64,000 bases of DNA, taken from the NCBI RefSeq assembly GCF_041956535.1, contig NW_027192202.1:134515-198514 (forward strand), in the 5' to 3' direction. The stretch comes from Calcarisporiella thermophila CBS 279.70 (lineage: Eukaryota; Calcarisporiellomycota). Below, piece after piece: positions 23,001 through 35,313 of this stretch. The stretch's first letter is position 1; every line of letters starts with the position of its first letter. The position numbers and the translations under genes are program-made. Below the pieces are notes generated by a model. The model made no database searches, had not been told where the DNA came from, and worked only from the letters and a program-made list of their open reading frames with translations.

Positions 23001-24168
23001 TTTCTTCATTCATTGGGACGCCGCAAGTGATCCCGCTCCTATTGCTTGCGGCTGTTTTGGGCCTGCCTGCATTTCTTATCGTGATTACAACTAGGAAATT
23101 GGTGTATGTCGGGTGGATGCTTGGTAAATCTTAGTTTATGCAATTTAAGGGGACCGTTTTTTATGTGCTAACATTAACCTCCTTGCTTTTATTTCTTTAG
23201 TGTATCTAATATCGTTACCCATTTGGAATTTCGTTCTCCCAGTGTATGCTTACTGGCATTTCGATGATTTTTCCTGGGGTCAGACTCGCCGTGTCGCCGG
23301 AGAAACTGGAAAAGACGACCATGGGGCAAAAGAAGGCGAGTTCGATTCCTCTAGCATAGCAATGAAAAAATGGGAGGAGTGGGAGCGCGAGCGGCTTGGA
23401 GTGCGAAAGCCTGCGCAGCGGTTAACTCTACGCGAAAGCTCCTATGATACCTTAAACAAACTGCATCTCATGGGTCTGGAGATACCCCCGCCGGCCACAA
23501 GGCCGATTTCACACTCATACAGTTCACACAGTCTTTACCATCCTTCGGATGGGCTGGGCATTTCGAACGCACACTCTGGAGGACGGCTGGGCAGAGCAAG
23601 CTATATACCCTCTCCCTCGCCTCGTCTCTCCTCATACGGCTCCTCACCCACCCTACTCAACGCAGCCTCCACTCTCAAAGCGGGCGCGAGGCCATACTCC
23701 ACCTACTCTGGTCGTAGGAGCACCTATCTTTCCCCGCGAAACCCCGCACGGCTCTCCGCCTTCCCCACCCAACGTCCCGTGGTGAGCATGATCAATGGTC
23801 GGACAAGTGCGCTGATACCAAGACATTCGTTGACGGGCCAAAACATTTTGATGATGAGCTCACCGATGTCGTCCGATGACGATTTACCAGCCCAGGGAGA
23901 TTTTGGAGAGGACTCCAACCTCGGCCGTCGGGGGAGAAAGCTCTCGGACACGTCGCTGCTGAGGTCACCGGAATTAGCTTTGAGCCAAGCTGGCGGAGAT
24001 GACTCATTTAGATATGAGGAGAGTTCGCCGGATCCGACAAGTTGGGAAGGCGGATCCGCTGTCGGCACAGCTTACAAGCATCATGCAGAAGTCTCTGCAC
24101 AATATTCGTTGCCGTCGCCGGCGACTCTCCCCTATGGAGATAGCACCCCTCCGCCAAATAGTAGATAA
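20064..24168 (+). CDS. Chitin synthase, class IV (CHS3-like)
   Basis: Membrane processive GT2 enzyme polymerising UDP-GlcNAc into cell-wall chitin. Six exons (20064-20540, 20602-21091, 21163-21983, 22049-22421, 22488-23123, 23201-24168), 1,254 aa. Layout: a basic cytosolic N-terminus; [16 protein letters not shown] and QAWREKV, the class IV entry segment; TM near 160-180; an extracytosolic region with [15 protein letters not shown] near 390; the catalytic domain with [23 protein letters not shown] (Asp pair), [33 protein letters not shown] and the QRRRW motif (QRRRWINST); then C-terminal TMs and a 300-residue Ser/Pro-rich cytosolic tail. It lacks a myosin head, so it is not class V/VII. The Ser-rich ends are plausible phosphoregulatory regions. 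Confidence 0.95.
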
Positions 24169-24454
24169 AATTGTTTTCTTACCTTGTTTTGCTGCTTTCT
24201 TTGGACCCTACTTCTGTAATAATAATGATTCTAACGCTGAATAATGCTTGTACTCGAGCCATGCCCTCCTACAGTTTCGAAATCTCGGGTCATCATTTCG
24301 CCACCTCACAGAGGTAATAAAGAGCGATTACGGAAAGTGTGTCCATGTGTAATACATGAGCACATGCTGTGCCACACTCCATCATTCCCACGCTTCGTGT
24401 ATATATCGAAATTCTCCTCGCGTTCGGTTTTACGAAAAAAATTGCGAAAAAAAA

Positions 24455-26143
24455 ATGTCGCTTCCCACAATCAAGTTTCTTGATGCCATTACGACCAATA
24501 CCCAGGCGCCTTATGATGGATTGCTGATCCTGTTCACGGATGCATCCCGCCTCTCTGGTGTTCAATATCTCAGTGCGTCCACCACACTGAGTAAACATGC
24601 AAAACATGATGCTGCCTTTGGTAAGGAGGTCTTGTTCGTGGCAGACGATGCCTTCCCCGGAGGCCGCGCTGTGCTAAGTGGTACGGGGGGGTTGGAAGGA
24701 GATGTTGATGACGTTCGCAAGTGGTTAGGTAATAATTGATGATTACTCATGTCCTTATCGAAGCAGGAGTTAAAATTGACTTCCAAAAAATAAACAATAG
24801 ATGCAGCCAAGAAAGCCGTGAACCGGGCTAGAACCGCTGGCATTACCCGTCCTTTACTCTATTTCCCAGACCCTCCGCTTTCGCTTGAGTATCCGGAGGA
24901 TTACGCGCGATTCCTTGAGGTCTCACTCTTGGGAGTTTTAGGTGCGGCTTTTGATCCTGTAGACGTACGAGAGCACTATGCCCTCACGGGTAAATCGGCC
25001 TTCGCCATCGAAGAGCTTGGCGTGTTTGTGGAAGGCTACACTGTCAAAAACTCCGAGCAACTATTGCAGCAAGTGCAGGCGATTGAGGAGGGCAAGCGCC
25101 TAGCCATCGACCTGGGTAGTCCGAACCCAGAGCGTATGGCCCCGCCTGCATTTGCCCAGTACGTCGTCGAAGCCTTCAAGAATGTGAGCAACGTTAATGT
25201 AGAGGTGATCGAGGATTACACGGTGATCAAAAGGGAGTACCCCTTACTCGCGGCAGTGGCCCGCGCGTCTATGTTTGTTGAACGCCACCGTCCACGTGTC
25301 GTCAAACTCTCCTACCGCTCTCCCGCGCCCGAAAAAGTAAAGGAGAACCTCTACTTTGTCGGCAAGGGGGTCACATACGACACCGGTGGTGCTGATGTGA
25401 AATACGGTGGAGTCATGCGTGGGATGTCGCGGGATAAATGCGGCGCGGCTTCGCTTGCTGGCTTCATGAAGACTGTCAGCAAACTTGCCCCTGAGCACGT
25501 GAACATCGACATTTCCCTTGGGCTGGTGAGAAACAGCATTGGTGCGGATTCATACGTGTCGGATGAGGTGATTGTGTCCAGGGCTGGGGTTCGGTGCCTT
25601 GTCGGGAACACGGATGCCGAGGGCCGCATGGTGATGGGCGATCTCCTCTGCGAGGCCAAGGAAACGGCCCTGAAGGGTAACCCTTCCACCTCGAAGCTCT
25701 TCACCGTTGCAACCCTGACTGGCCATGCTATTCGGGCCTATGGCCCTTATGCTGCCGTACTTGAAAACGGACCTGCGCGCAAGTGTGGAGTTGCGAAACG
25801 CCTGTTTGAGGCCGGAGCCCAGTGGGCCGATCCATTCGAAATCTCGACCTTGAGACGCGAGGACTTCGCCCTGGTCGCCCCTGGAGGAAGAGGCGAAGAT
25901 GTCGTGCAGGCCAACGACAAGCCAAGCACCATGACTTCTCGTGGTCACCAATATCCGATGGCGTTCCTTGTGGTGGCGTCGGGGCTCGATAAGCACGGCC
26001 TGGATGCACCAAAACAGGTGAGACTGGCCTACTCGCATCTGGACGTGGCTGGTTCCGCTGAGGCAGGAAGCCCAGGTGGGCTCAGTTTGGGGACCGTGAC
26101 GGGCAATCCTGTCCCCTCTTTAACGGGCGCCTTCCTATTGTAA
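24455..26143 (+). CDS. Leucyl aminopeptidase family M17
   Basis: Cytosolic dinuclear-metal exopeptidase removing N-terminal residues. Exons 24455-24728 and 24801-26143 (intron 24729-24800, 72 nt), 538 aa. The Met at 24455 follows an A-rich leader and gives MSLPTIKFLDA; in-frame codons further upstream are unlikely. Catalytic features: VGKGVTYDTGGADVKYGG (metal and bicarbonate-site Lys/Asp), RNSIGADSYVSDEVI, and the M17 signature NTDAEGRMVMGDLL with its Asp/Glu metal ligands; VATLTGHAIRAYG follows. The C-terminal catalytic domain is complete. The variant sequence around the metal site resembles the NPEPL1 subgroup rather than bacterial PepA. Confidence 0.93.
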
Positions 26144-26512
26144 TATTTATGGCTTGCTAGTTTAAAGAATTTTTTTTCTCGCCAAGTTCACGCTTTGAAA
26201 CACCATGGATACGGGGAAAAAGGGACGAGGATGGCCGAGTAGGAAGACAATACTAATCATTAATAAAACAGTAAATCTGAGCAGAGGTATCCGCGCTTTA
26301 TGTATAGAACAAGGGCTTTTACAGCACTGGAAAGAAATGGCTGATGCCAGTCACTCTTCGCCAAATTCAAGAGATCTCAGGGCGATTTTCCTCGTACATT
26401 CTGATTCAGGGTGTAACCATAAGCCATGTCCTATAAATTTTCCCATTCGGCTGACAAGAAAAATACTCGAACAAACGTTTGAATTTCTCACCGCTACTCT
26501 TCTCACATCTCC
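26144..26512. other. Intergenic
   Basis: AT-rich leader of the next gene. No supported feature. Confidence 0.5.
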
Positions 26513-26932
26513 ATGGATACCTCTCAATCCTCCTATAATATCACGGCGTACAAGCGCCACCTCTTCCAGCGGGCCTACAGCTACCCGTCCCCCCAGCCCT
26601 CCTCCAAGTCGCAGTACTACGGATTCTCCTCGCCGGCCCATCGCGATGATCTTGGGGCCTTCGACAATAACACGGCATCGAGCGAGCGGTCAGGAGAGGG
26701 TGTGAATCAATGGATCGAGGACGAACATGCAAGCCACCTGGGCCGGGAAATGGCGGGCCTAGGCAAAGAGGTGACGCGCCAATTTCTACATTTGAATGAG
26801 GCGAGGAGCAGAACAAATTCCCCAGCTCCACCCGCCCCTCCGACCACGATCCAGCAACCTTTACGCATCCATTCGCTGCCGCCGGAGGAAACCAGCACAT
26901 CGTCCACAAATGCAGAGAAAGAACGGCCGTGA
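26513..26932 (+). CDS. Hypothetical 139-aa protein
   Basis: Complete single-exon frame, markedly GC-richer than its flanks, which supports real coding. The N-terminus is Tyr/Ser/Pro-rich (AYKRHLFQRAYSYPSPQP). A short possible helix (WIEDEHASHLGREMAGLGKE) is followed by a Pro/Ser/Thr-rich tail. No signal peptide or membrane segment. No family recognised. Confidence 0.55.
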   Translation: MDTSQSSYNITAYKRHLFQRAYSYPSPQPSSKSQYYGFSSPAHRDDLGAFDNNTASSERSGEGVNQWIEDEHASHLGREMAGLGKEVTRQFLHLNEARSRTNSPAPPAPPTTIQQPLRIHSLPPEETSTSSTNAEKERP

Positions 26933-27515
26933 GCGCCGTGTTACCTAGATAGGACTCTTCGCTCTCAGCGAACCATTGCCCTCCTCCCCGTTCACTATCA
27001 TGGCGGACTTCCAAACGACAGTCTTAGTTTGTAGTGGGTCATCCCAAAATCGAGTCCTGTACTATATTCTTATCCATCCTGTGTAGTATTTCCTATTCTC
27101 AATTATTTCCTATTCATGCGTGCAACAAGTTAAGAACCATAATAAAAGGACGCTGTGACTTTTAATTAGATTTCATAAAAATAAAGACGCAATCAAAAGG
27201 CGTTATCCAAAGAGCTCCTCACGTTCTCTCCTCGATACTTAAAGACTTAAGAAAACCTAAAAAAGAATATGGAAAGAAAATGATAGAGAATGTCGAAAAA
27301 AAAAAGAGATAAGCATCCGCTTCAGAAGAGAATATTCATTTCTTCAATCAAATCGAACACCTCCTTATGAAGAATTGGAAAAAAAAAAAAGAAAAATGCT
27401 AATAAAAATATAGAGGCGCGGTAAAAGTGACATACATATATCTCCGCTCATTTTTTTTTTGTTGTTGACAAACAGCAACCAGAACTTCATGAGGAATTAG
27501 CCTCTCTCCATTGCA
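26933..27515. other. Intergenic, A-rich
   Basis: 3' flanks of a plus gene and of TUP1 (minus). Several A-runs. No gene seen. Confidence 0.5.
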
Positions 27516-29939
27516 TCAGGGCATCTCCGTTTTCCAGTGCGGAGTTCCCCCACCGCGATAGGACCAAACTTTGGCCTTGAAGTCTCCAGAGCCGGAGGCG
27601 AACAGAGGCATCCCTGCTTGGTTGATGGCCACCGATATGACCGAATTTTTGTGGCCTTGCAAGGTCAGCAGAGAATGGCCTGTCCTCCAATCCCAGAATT
27701 GCACGCTTCTGTCCTTCGAGCCGGAAATAACCCAGTTCCCACACGGCGAAATGGCCACTGAGAGCACGAAATCCTTGTGTCCCGAAAACGTTTGCCGGCA
27801 CACACTCCCGCCCATGCGAGGAGTGCCGCCTCCCGATGCAAGCAAATTGGTCAAATCCCAAAGCTTCAGGGATCTGTCCAGGCTCCCGCTGACAAGCGAT
27901 TTTCCATCGGGACCAAATGCAACACTGTACACGCTGTCCTTGTGGCCCTCCAAGTTGTCCAACAGCCGTCCGGTGCGTGTGTCCCAGATTCGCACCATTT
28001 TGTCCAAAGATCCGGCCGCAACCAAGGATCCATCCGGAGACATGGCCACGCTAGTTACCCCCGCATCCTTTGCACCCGCGTCATCAATACGCAACACGTG
28101 TAAGCATTGGCCGGTTTCTGCATCCCAGATCCGGGCGGTTCTGTCTCCGGATCCGGATGCGATACGCTTTCCATCACGGGACCACTCGAGCGAGTATATA
28201 TCCTGCTCATGGCCGGTCAGGATCTGCTGCACGCGTTTCCCCTGAATATCCCAGATGCGCACCTGCTTGTCCTCTGCACCCGTTGCCAAAAATTGATCGT
28301 TTGGCGAGAAGCACACCGAGCGAATGTAGAGATCGCTGCCGTCCATCGCTATGCTTTCGTCAATAAGCACACTATCGCGGGCAAAAAAAAAAATACAATT
28401 TGTAAAGCCTATGGACATAAATCTGAGGATGGTTAAAAAATGAGAGGTTACGTGAGTTTCTTCCCCGATTGCACATCGAATATTTGTGCACTCCTGTTGC
28501 ATCCCGTCGCCAAATATTTCCCATCAGAGCTAAACCGCACGCAGCATACGACGCTGTTGTGCTCAAGGATGTGGCGCAAATCGACATCAAGAGTTCGCAC
28601 CAATTTCGGGTTAAACCTGAACCAAAATGTTAGTCGATCCATCGAAAAGGGGCTTCGGGTTTCGCATGCGCATGAGGGACTTACAATGCAAACCAGTCTT
28701 GCCCTTCTTTCCGGTATCCAGCTTGGACATCCGTGTCCATGTCGTGGTATGGAGCATGGGCACCCTTTATGCTCGGTTGGGACGTGCTCATTTTCCGCTT
28801 CCCCGTAGTGGGCGGTTGTCCAGGATTCGTCTCTACATACAGAATAGCCAGGATAAGTCGATACTCTTCGAAATTGGAAAACATCGCTATTTATTCACCT
28901 TGCATGTAACCTATGAATGGTAATTCGATACGAGGTTGCATTTGTTAGTTTCCTCTAAAATAATTACATGGAAAAAAACTACTGTGTTACCCATCTGTGG
29001 TGGACCCTGCGATGCAATTGTACTCCCAATCGGAGTTTGGTTGGGATTGTAAGCCTGACTTTGGGTATACATGCCCCCCGGATGCGGTGGAGGAGGCAGC
29101 CCACCCGTGGAGCCCCGAGGATCGTCTCTAGCCATCGCGGAGTGATCTGGACCCGTGGTTCCGGGAGCTGTGCTTGGTGGTAAATAGCCTCCGCCTGCTC
29201 CATTCATGTAAGGGGGTGGAGGACCTGCAGGTGGGTGAGAGTATTGAGAGGGCGGAGGAGGGTGCTGCTGCTGCTGCTGCTGTTGTTGTTGCTGCTGCTG
29301 CTCCATCATACGAGGGGGAGCAGCAAGACTATGAGGACCTTGGCCTCCACCAGTCCCTCCCGCGGCGCTACCTCCAATTATCCCGCTGAAGAGATTCGAA
29401 GGACCATGCCCTAGCTGTGGGGGAGCAGGCTGCTGTGAGAGATGTGAGGCAGGCGTCGGCAAGGATGGAGCATGCGCTGATGTGGGGGGTGTAGGGGGAA
29501 CCTTGTGACCTGCTCGAAGCATCTCGTTTTCTCTTCGTAAACGTAGGATTTCATCTTCATATCTAAAAAAGAGCAAAAATATTAGCCATATTTCCCCGCC
29601 CATATGACCCTATTATGTTCCAAGCACTTACTGTTGTTTATATCGTTGATGCAGTTGCTCGAGATCCATTAATTGGTGTTTAAAAATATTCATTTCCTGA
29701 ATCTGTGCTGCAACTAGAATGATAGATTCGTAAGTCCGTGGAAACATCATTTGGCCAAGCACGAAAAGATCAAATATACTTCTGGCATTGCATCCACTAA
29801 AATCACACCATCATTACTTACATTTTTGTTCATATTCCTCTATCCGAATCTTGCTCTGGGATGCATTATGGGAGAGCGCGTCATGTTCACCCTTCAATTG
29901 ATCAATCATATCCACGATCCGCGATGATGGTGGGGCCAT
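27516..29939 (-). CDS. TUP1: General transcriptional corepressor Tup1
   Basis: Corepressor working with Ssn6/Cyc8 at many promoters. Seven exons: 29939-29822, 29713-29632, 29562-28991, a putative 12-nt microexon 28910-28899, 28832-28685, 28616-28452 and 28371-27516; 650 aa. The N-terminal coiled coil that tetramerises Tup1 and binds Ssn6 is encoded by exons 1-3 ([41 protein letters not shown]). A long Pro/Gln/Gly-rich linker with a polyglutamine run follows. Then the fungal Tup1 core: [31 protein letters not shown], and WD40 repeats ending in Trp-Asp (WDIQGKR, WDAETGQ, WDTRTGR, WDLTN, WDWRTGH). Seven blades are visible. Removing the microexon also leaves the frame intact. Confidence 0.93.
29263..29302. 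repeat. (CTG/CAG)n-type trinucleotide repeat coding polyglutamine in TUP1
   Basis: Interrupted GCTGCT/GTTGTT run; on the minus strand it encodes about twelve Gln codons (CAG/CAA mix) in the Tup1 linker. Repeats of this kind vary in length between strains. Confidence 0.85.
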
Positions 29940-30746
29940 TGGCCGATGATTATAGACCGACATTTCTGAGAATTGCTAGAACACCGAAAAATAGATCCAA
30001 GAATTATCGATTGTTGGTAGAACTAGGGGGAAAACGCGCCAACCGCGGTTTCTTCGCTCCTTCTTGTCTTCTCAATCGCTTACTACGGTCGAGCTCTAGT
30101 GAAATTGAAAAATGTAGGGCGAATTTATATGAAAGACTGCAGATGTGAGAAAGGTCGATCGAAAACGGGGTTGATTTCGATTTTTATGCCAATGGTATGA
30201 TCGCGTACTTTTATCTTCTTCAGTGATAAACAAAAAAAATTCCTCGCGTTGATCGTCACACTGGAAATCCCTGAAAGAGAAAAAAAAAATGCGGCAAAGA
30301 ATCGTCGAATAAGAAAAAAAAAAAAAAAAAAAATAAAGAAAAGGGAAAAAAACGAAAGGGAAGCAACGAAAAAGAAATTCGCAGTTGGATCGTTTCAATC
30401 CCGAGGGTTTGGTCCGGGCGAAACTCTGTCGTCATCAATGAAATTCTGTCTTTATTTTCGATATCAAAATTGTTAATAGCTAAAGCTTGAGCTAAAAACT
30501 ATTGATAATCTACAATATAACAATAATAAAAAACATAGTTGTGACATAGAATAATATATAATGGAAGGGAGGAATCAATTTTAACAAAGAAAAAAAAATA
30601 TATGAGCCAGAAAAAGATATATATTTATAGGGGGAAAAGGGGGAAGAAGGAAGATTAAAAGGGGATACACAAAGTATCTCGAACAAGGCATCCAAGAGAA
30701 AAAAATGATTGTTTTGATAAAATAGTTGATGGCATGCTGAATTACG
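29940..30746. other. Intergenic, TUP1 5' flank and DMA-like 3' flank
   Basis: AT-rich DNA with a long A-tract (30314-30331) and other homopolymers. Apparent frames here are low-complexity (Lys/Phe-rich). No gene supported. Confidence 0.55.
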
Positions 30747-32418
30747 TTACTCTACCAGGGCGGTTTCACATATTGTCTCATCGGGGGGTCTTGGCCATCC
30801 CCGCTCGCTAGTCTGCGGCTCAAATATTGTTTCTATTCCATTTGTGTTTGTAGACGCAGAGCGGTGATGGAAAACGATGCGATTACCCGATGAGCTGGGG
30901 GCGCGAGAACGTATTACGGGCTGATAGTCGGCACCGGTAGTAGCGTTAAGTATATTTGTGTCACGTTCTCCAAGCGTCCCAAGTACGGTGCAAGCAGAGC
31001 TTGGCGAAGCTATTAGAGGAGGCTCGGCACGGCCCTGAGTATGGATGGCAATATCCTTTGGATGGCCCCCAACCGCACCGCTGCTCGATGGTGCGGATGA
31101 GACCGCCGTTGCACTCAACTTATCCGCCAGCGTGATCACGCCTATTGTTCGGTCCGCCGCGATATTTTCCATTTCGTCTTCACTCAACACATCTCCAACT
31201 TCGGGGGATACGCATTTGTACTCGAGATCTGCTGCACTGCTGCTTATTTCCGAGGTAGGTAGTAGTGGGAGCACGGCGGGAATATTCTTGGTTGGCTCGA
31301 GTGCGAGCTCAGTTGACGATGCAGTATTTACCGATTCCGCGATATTAGTTTCTGCCGTCGCCGAACTCGGCTGACGGTTGTTCACCGGCTGTACCTCTTT
31401 TGTCAGAGCCCTGCGTAAGTTGGTGCAGTTTTCGAAAGCATTCTCCCAGAGTTCAGCAACCTCTACATTGGCATCCAAATTTGCGTATGCTCTGCAAAGG
31501 GGGCAGAGGAAGCTTGGGTGGTGCGAGATGAGTGGGCGGATACATTTAAAGTGAAATGCATGCGAGCAAGGGGCAATGAAGAGCGCTTGGAGTGGGCCAA
31601 TAGCGTAAAGACAGATGCAACATTCGGCTGTAGTAGCATTTCCGTTGGTTGGAGAGTTGGGAGTGATGGAATTGGGGGGGACTAGATTGGTGACATCCAT
31701 TTGCTTTAGAAGATTTTGGTATTGTGTAATCCTAGCAAGAGAGAAGAGTATAGGGAAAGGAGAGAGTTAGCTTGAAGCTAGCCCAGAATACTCATAGATA
31801 TAGTACTTGAACGCGTCCAGTTGAACTTGACAGCTTCTCCTGATCTCAATCCGGATCATTACACAGCGGTATAATTCTGTATCATCATACAAATTTGATT
31901 AAATGCCTGGTGGTAAGTAAATAAACACAATCATTTTGATTACCTTCGCAGCCTCCCTGATAATCTATACCCAACCGGACTATATCACCGTCTCTCAGGG
32001 GAAATGGTCTGCTCTCAACCTTGGGCTGTGAGAGTCTTACGTGGTTTAAGAACGTGCCTGAAGAGGATCCTGCATCGCGAATATAAAACTATTGCAAATA
32101 GTATTTAGTCAATGGAAAAAAAAAAGGGATAAGAGAGAGGGGGGGGGGGAACACCCCCTAATGACAATATCCCCAACTTACATTTCCCTGTTCTGACCAG
32201 ATCTCGGCATGAGATCGTGAGACAACCTTACTCTTGAACATGATGAAGTTGGAGTTCTGCAGGCGCGCACGTTCCGTGAAGCGGCCAATGCGCAGAATGG
32301 TGCCCTGGGGGACCTGCTTTTCCACGGGTTCAAAGTGGAAGCCTGGGGTATCGACGAAATGGGGGAGGAGGCGGATAAAGGGAAGCATGTTATCTTGCGA
32401 CGAGAATGATTTCGCCAT
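30747..32418 (-). CDS. FHA-RING E3 ubiquitin ligase, DMA1/CHFR-like
   Basis: Predicted mitotic/septation checkpoint ligase. Four exons (32418-32182, 32088-31944, 31876-31807, 31731-30747), 478 aa; an in-frame TGA directly precedes the ATG, fixing the start. FHA domain at about 40-130: ILRIGRFTER, SKVVSRSHAEIW (phosphothreonine-binding Arg/Ser/His), then across the intron FYIRDAGSSSGTFLNHVRLS and LRDGDIVRLGIDYQGG, followed by ELYRCVMIRIEI, the Dma-type FHA extension. A RING-H2 finger sits at about 187-230: CCICL, PCSHAFHFKCI, FLCPLCR. The C-terminal 230 residues are Ser/Thr-rich and disordered. Fission yeast Dma1 and budding yeast Dma1/2 have the same domain order but a shorter tail. Confidence 0.9.
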
Positions 32419-33374
32419 TCAGAACAGGGGGATCGACACAGATGGGGAGGAGGAGGATGCTTGAAGAATGATGGCCAGAGCGTAGAGGGATTTTCCCATC
32501 GAAATGGACGCGAGGGCACAGGGAAAGTATATTGCTGCAGAGGAGAAAAATAAAAAAGAAAAAACTTTTTATTCTAATGAATAGAGCAGGTGGCTTCGTG
32601 ACCACGGACGACAATTCATCATGCACGTTATTCGATAATGAGGGAGAAAATAGACTGTTCCACAGTTGTAAGAGGAGACGCAAGCAAATTGGCTACCACA
32701 AGCGATTAAGCTTTGCCTAGCGCCCCTGCCCACTGACCGGCGTCCGCCGCCGCGCAACTCGCAGCCCCTGCTTCATACCGCGGCGCGTCTCTATTGAGTT
32801 GGCTCCCCCAATCTCGTGACCAATGGCGGTCAACCTTGGCCGGGTGCCGATCAAGCCTACTGGGTGGCGATAATGCTGTTCCCTTGGGCGTGACTCTTAA
32901 ACCTGCCATCAGATCCATGTGGCACCAAGGGTTGAAATTGCGTCTGATGGTTGCCCATATACATTCGCCGCATCGCCTTAAATGTAGCTTGAAAGCTATA
33001 GAGTTATAGAGCTCCATGCAAACAGCTCTCGTAATTAGGCTGCAGGCAATCCATCCTTTCTGCTGGCAGTCACTGAGGTGCTAAATCTAGTCGCATTTGA
33101 ATCCCTTGTACGGTGACTCGAGGAATGGTGACGCTTTCGACCGTGGGTTATTTTTTCAGAAACCTTGGGCTACCAGTTTGAAGGTAATTTTAATTAAAAT
33201 ACGGCCTGTGGGAAACATTTGGAAATCAATCAAGTACAGCGCTCGAGCTCCAGATTAGCCCATCTAACACAAGCCACACTTCCACATTTTCTTTGAAGTG
33301 GCAAAATACCGGCTGCTTTATTTTTGCAGTCATTCTAGTTTAAAACTGCATTCCAACATCCATTCTTTCCAAGC
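32419..33374. other. Divergent intergenic with a GC-rich block
   Basis: Lies between the starts of the DMA-like ligase (minus) and guanine deaminase (plus). Most is AT-rich, but 32706-33000 is clearly GC-richer than both sides and contains G/C-rich self-complementary stretches. A 103-codon minus frame covers it without a recognisable domain. It may be a structured RNA gene or a decayed exon; I could not match it to U1-U6, SRP, RNase P or U3 landmarks. Confidence 0.35.
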
Positions 33375-34893
33375 ATGAAACAAAAACTCGCACAGTTATT
33401 TCGCGGAAACCTCGTACACACTCCCTCCAAAGGAGAGCTCGAAATTCTTACGGATGTCTACTGTGGAGTCGACGAGCAGGGCAAAATTGCATTCATTAGC
33501 CCTATAAACAGTGAGGGGTGGCGAGAGGAATTTGATGCCCAAGGCGCAATGGAAATTGACGTTGGAAAAAACAGATTCCTGATGCCGGGGTTTGTGGATC
33601 TGCATTTTCACGCGGTAAGACCACCGGAGTACATGTACATCCCACATTATCAAAATTGTTAAATACGAATTATTATCACAGCCGCAGTATCCGTTCCACG
33701 GAACTGCAACCGACACATCCCTCATGCAGTGGCTACAAAAATATATCTTTCCAACGGAAGCTCGCTATGGCAAGGATCTTGCTTTCGCCACCAGCGTGTA
33801 TAGACGCATGGTCAATCATCTATTAAGACTTGGCACCACGACGGCACTATTTTACGCCACCATTGATGTTGAACCTAGCTTGGTACTATGCGACGAGATA
33901 GAATCAGCTGGCATGAGAGGTTTTGTTGGCATCCCAAGTTTAGATAGTAAGTGCGGAGAAAGCCATACATAATGGTCGAGTAAACTTACCATCTCAACGT
34001 TTGCCTTAGGGAATGGCTCCGCAGAACATGGTTATGAGCGCTCTACCGCCCAAGCCATTGAAGATGCTCAACGATTTATTGACACGGTCCTCGCGCGTCA
34101 TAAACCTCGGGACCTTGTCCATCCCGTCGTCACCCCACGCTTCCTTCCCACTTGCTCTCCTGAGCTATTGACTGCTCTCTCAAATCTTGCACATCAACAT
34201 AACCTCCTCATCCAATCCCATATCTCAGAATCCCGTGATGAGGTTGAATCTGTCCAAAAGTTGTATGGTGAGCCTGACGCCAAGGTGTTTGAGAGAATGA
34301 ACATGATGGGCCCAAGGACCGTAATGGCACATGCCACGCGCATGACACGTGATGATTGGAATATTGTCAAGAGTAAGGGCGTAGGCATTGCTCATTGTCC
34401 TCTCTCCAATGCATTCTTTGGAGACGGTGCGGTCTCTGTCAAAAGGCTATGGCGCGAAAACATAAAGGTGGGATTAGGAACCGATGTTGCTGGCGGATAT
34501 ACTCCCGCAATGCTCTCCGCTATAAGGCAAGCCGTGGTCACCTCCAAAATGATGGAGGCGCAGAGAAAAGATTCCATAGATAAGCATGGAGTACAAAAAA
34601 ACTGGAGCGATGAGCCATTGGACATGGATTGGGTGAGTGGACTATATCTTGCAACTCTGGGAGGAGCAGAGGTTCTTGGCATGGCGGATAAGATAGGTAC
34701 ATTGGCTGTTGGAAAATCTCTGGACGCTATTGTTGTAGAAGTTCTCCCATTCAATGGGCAGTTTAGACCACCCTTTGAAGTGTTCCCAACCGACACAATG
34801 CGCGACCGGGTGGAGAAATTTGTGAACTTGGGCGACGATAGAAATATCAAACAAGTTTTTGTTGGAGGGAAATGCGTGTTTTCTTGTGAATAA
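33375..34893 (+). CDS. GUD1: Guanine deaminase
   Basis: Zinc amidohydrolase converting guanine to xanthine in purine salvage. Exons 33375-33614, 33682-33946 and 34010-34893 (introns of 67 and 63 nt), 462 aa. The metal-binding strand is split by intron 1: PGFVDLHFHA joined to PQYPF, the guanine-deaminase form of the amidohydrolase HxH motif. Further marks: TPRFLPTCS (substrate-binding Arg), QSHISES (His), VMAHATRM (His), GLGTDVAGGYTPAML (catalytic Asp). The C-terminus IGTLAVGKSLDAIVV is the usual amidohydrolase tail. Length matches yeast Gud1 and human GDA (about 450-490 aa). Confidence 0.94.
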
Positions 34894-35313
34894 TAGGCCA
34901 TATATATTTGCATTTTGTCTCCTCCTTCTTGGATGCAACATAGCTGAAATGAATTTTTTTCGGCAGGACCATTTATGCCATTAGGCAATTATTGGATCCA
35001 TAAATTAAATTTTCTTTAAAAAGGTAGTTGTTGTAACAACACACTTCAAATAAGATAGAGCGCATTAAGGGGAAAAGTTCACGATGACTTTCTGCGAATT
35101 CAAACATAAAGCAACAGGCACTTACTCAGAATAATAATAAAAAAAAAATAAAAAGAAATAATTCAAGCAAGCTATACTCGCGATAATAAAAGAAGGAAAT
35201 TGTGTAAACAAGGATGGAAATACGCTCCTTGGGCACTTGTTTTTGAAAATTTCCGTCGTCGAAAGGGGACCAACTCCTCGCTCTCAATTCCGGCATCACG
35301 ATTCCATCCCAGG
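34894..35313. other. Convergent intergenic
   Basis: AT-rich 3' flanks with A-runs. No feature seen. Confidence 0.5.

Noticed and set aside
27537-28436. Plus-strand frames opposite TUP1
   Set aside because: The minus strand encodes unmistakable WD40 blades; the plus frames have no domain.
30300-30398. Lys-rich or Phe-rich ORFs around the A-tract
   Set aside because: Low-complexity translation of homopolymers.
31700-31731. RING protein starting at the Met at 31700 as a separate gene
   Set aside because: Splicing joins it in frame to an upstream FHA domain, giving the known DMA-type order.
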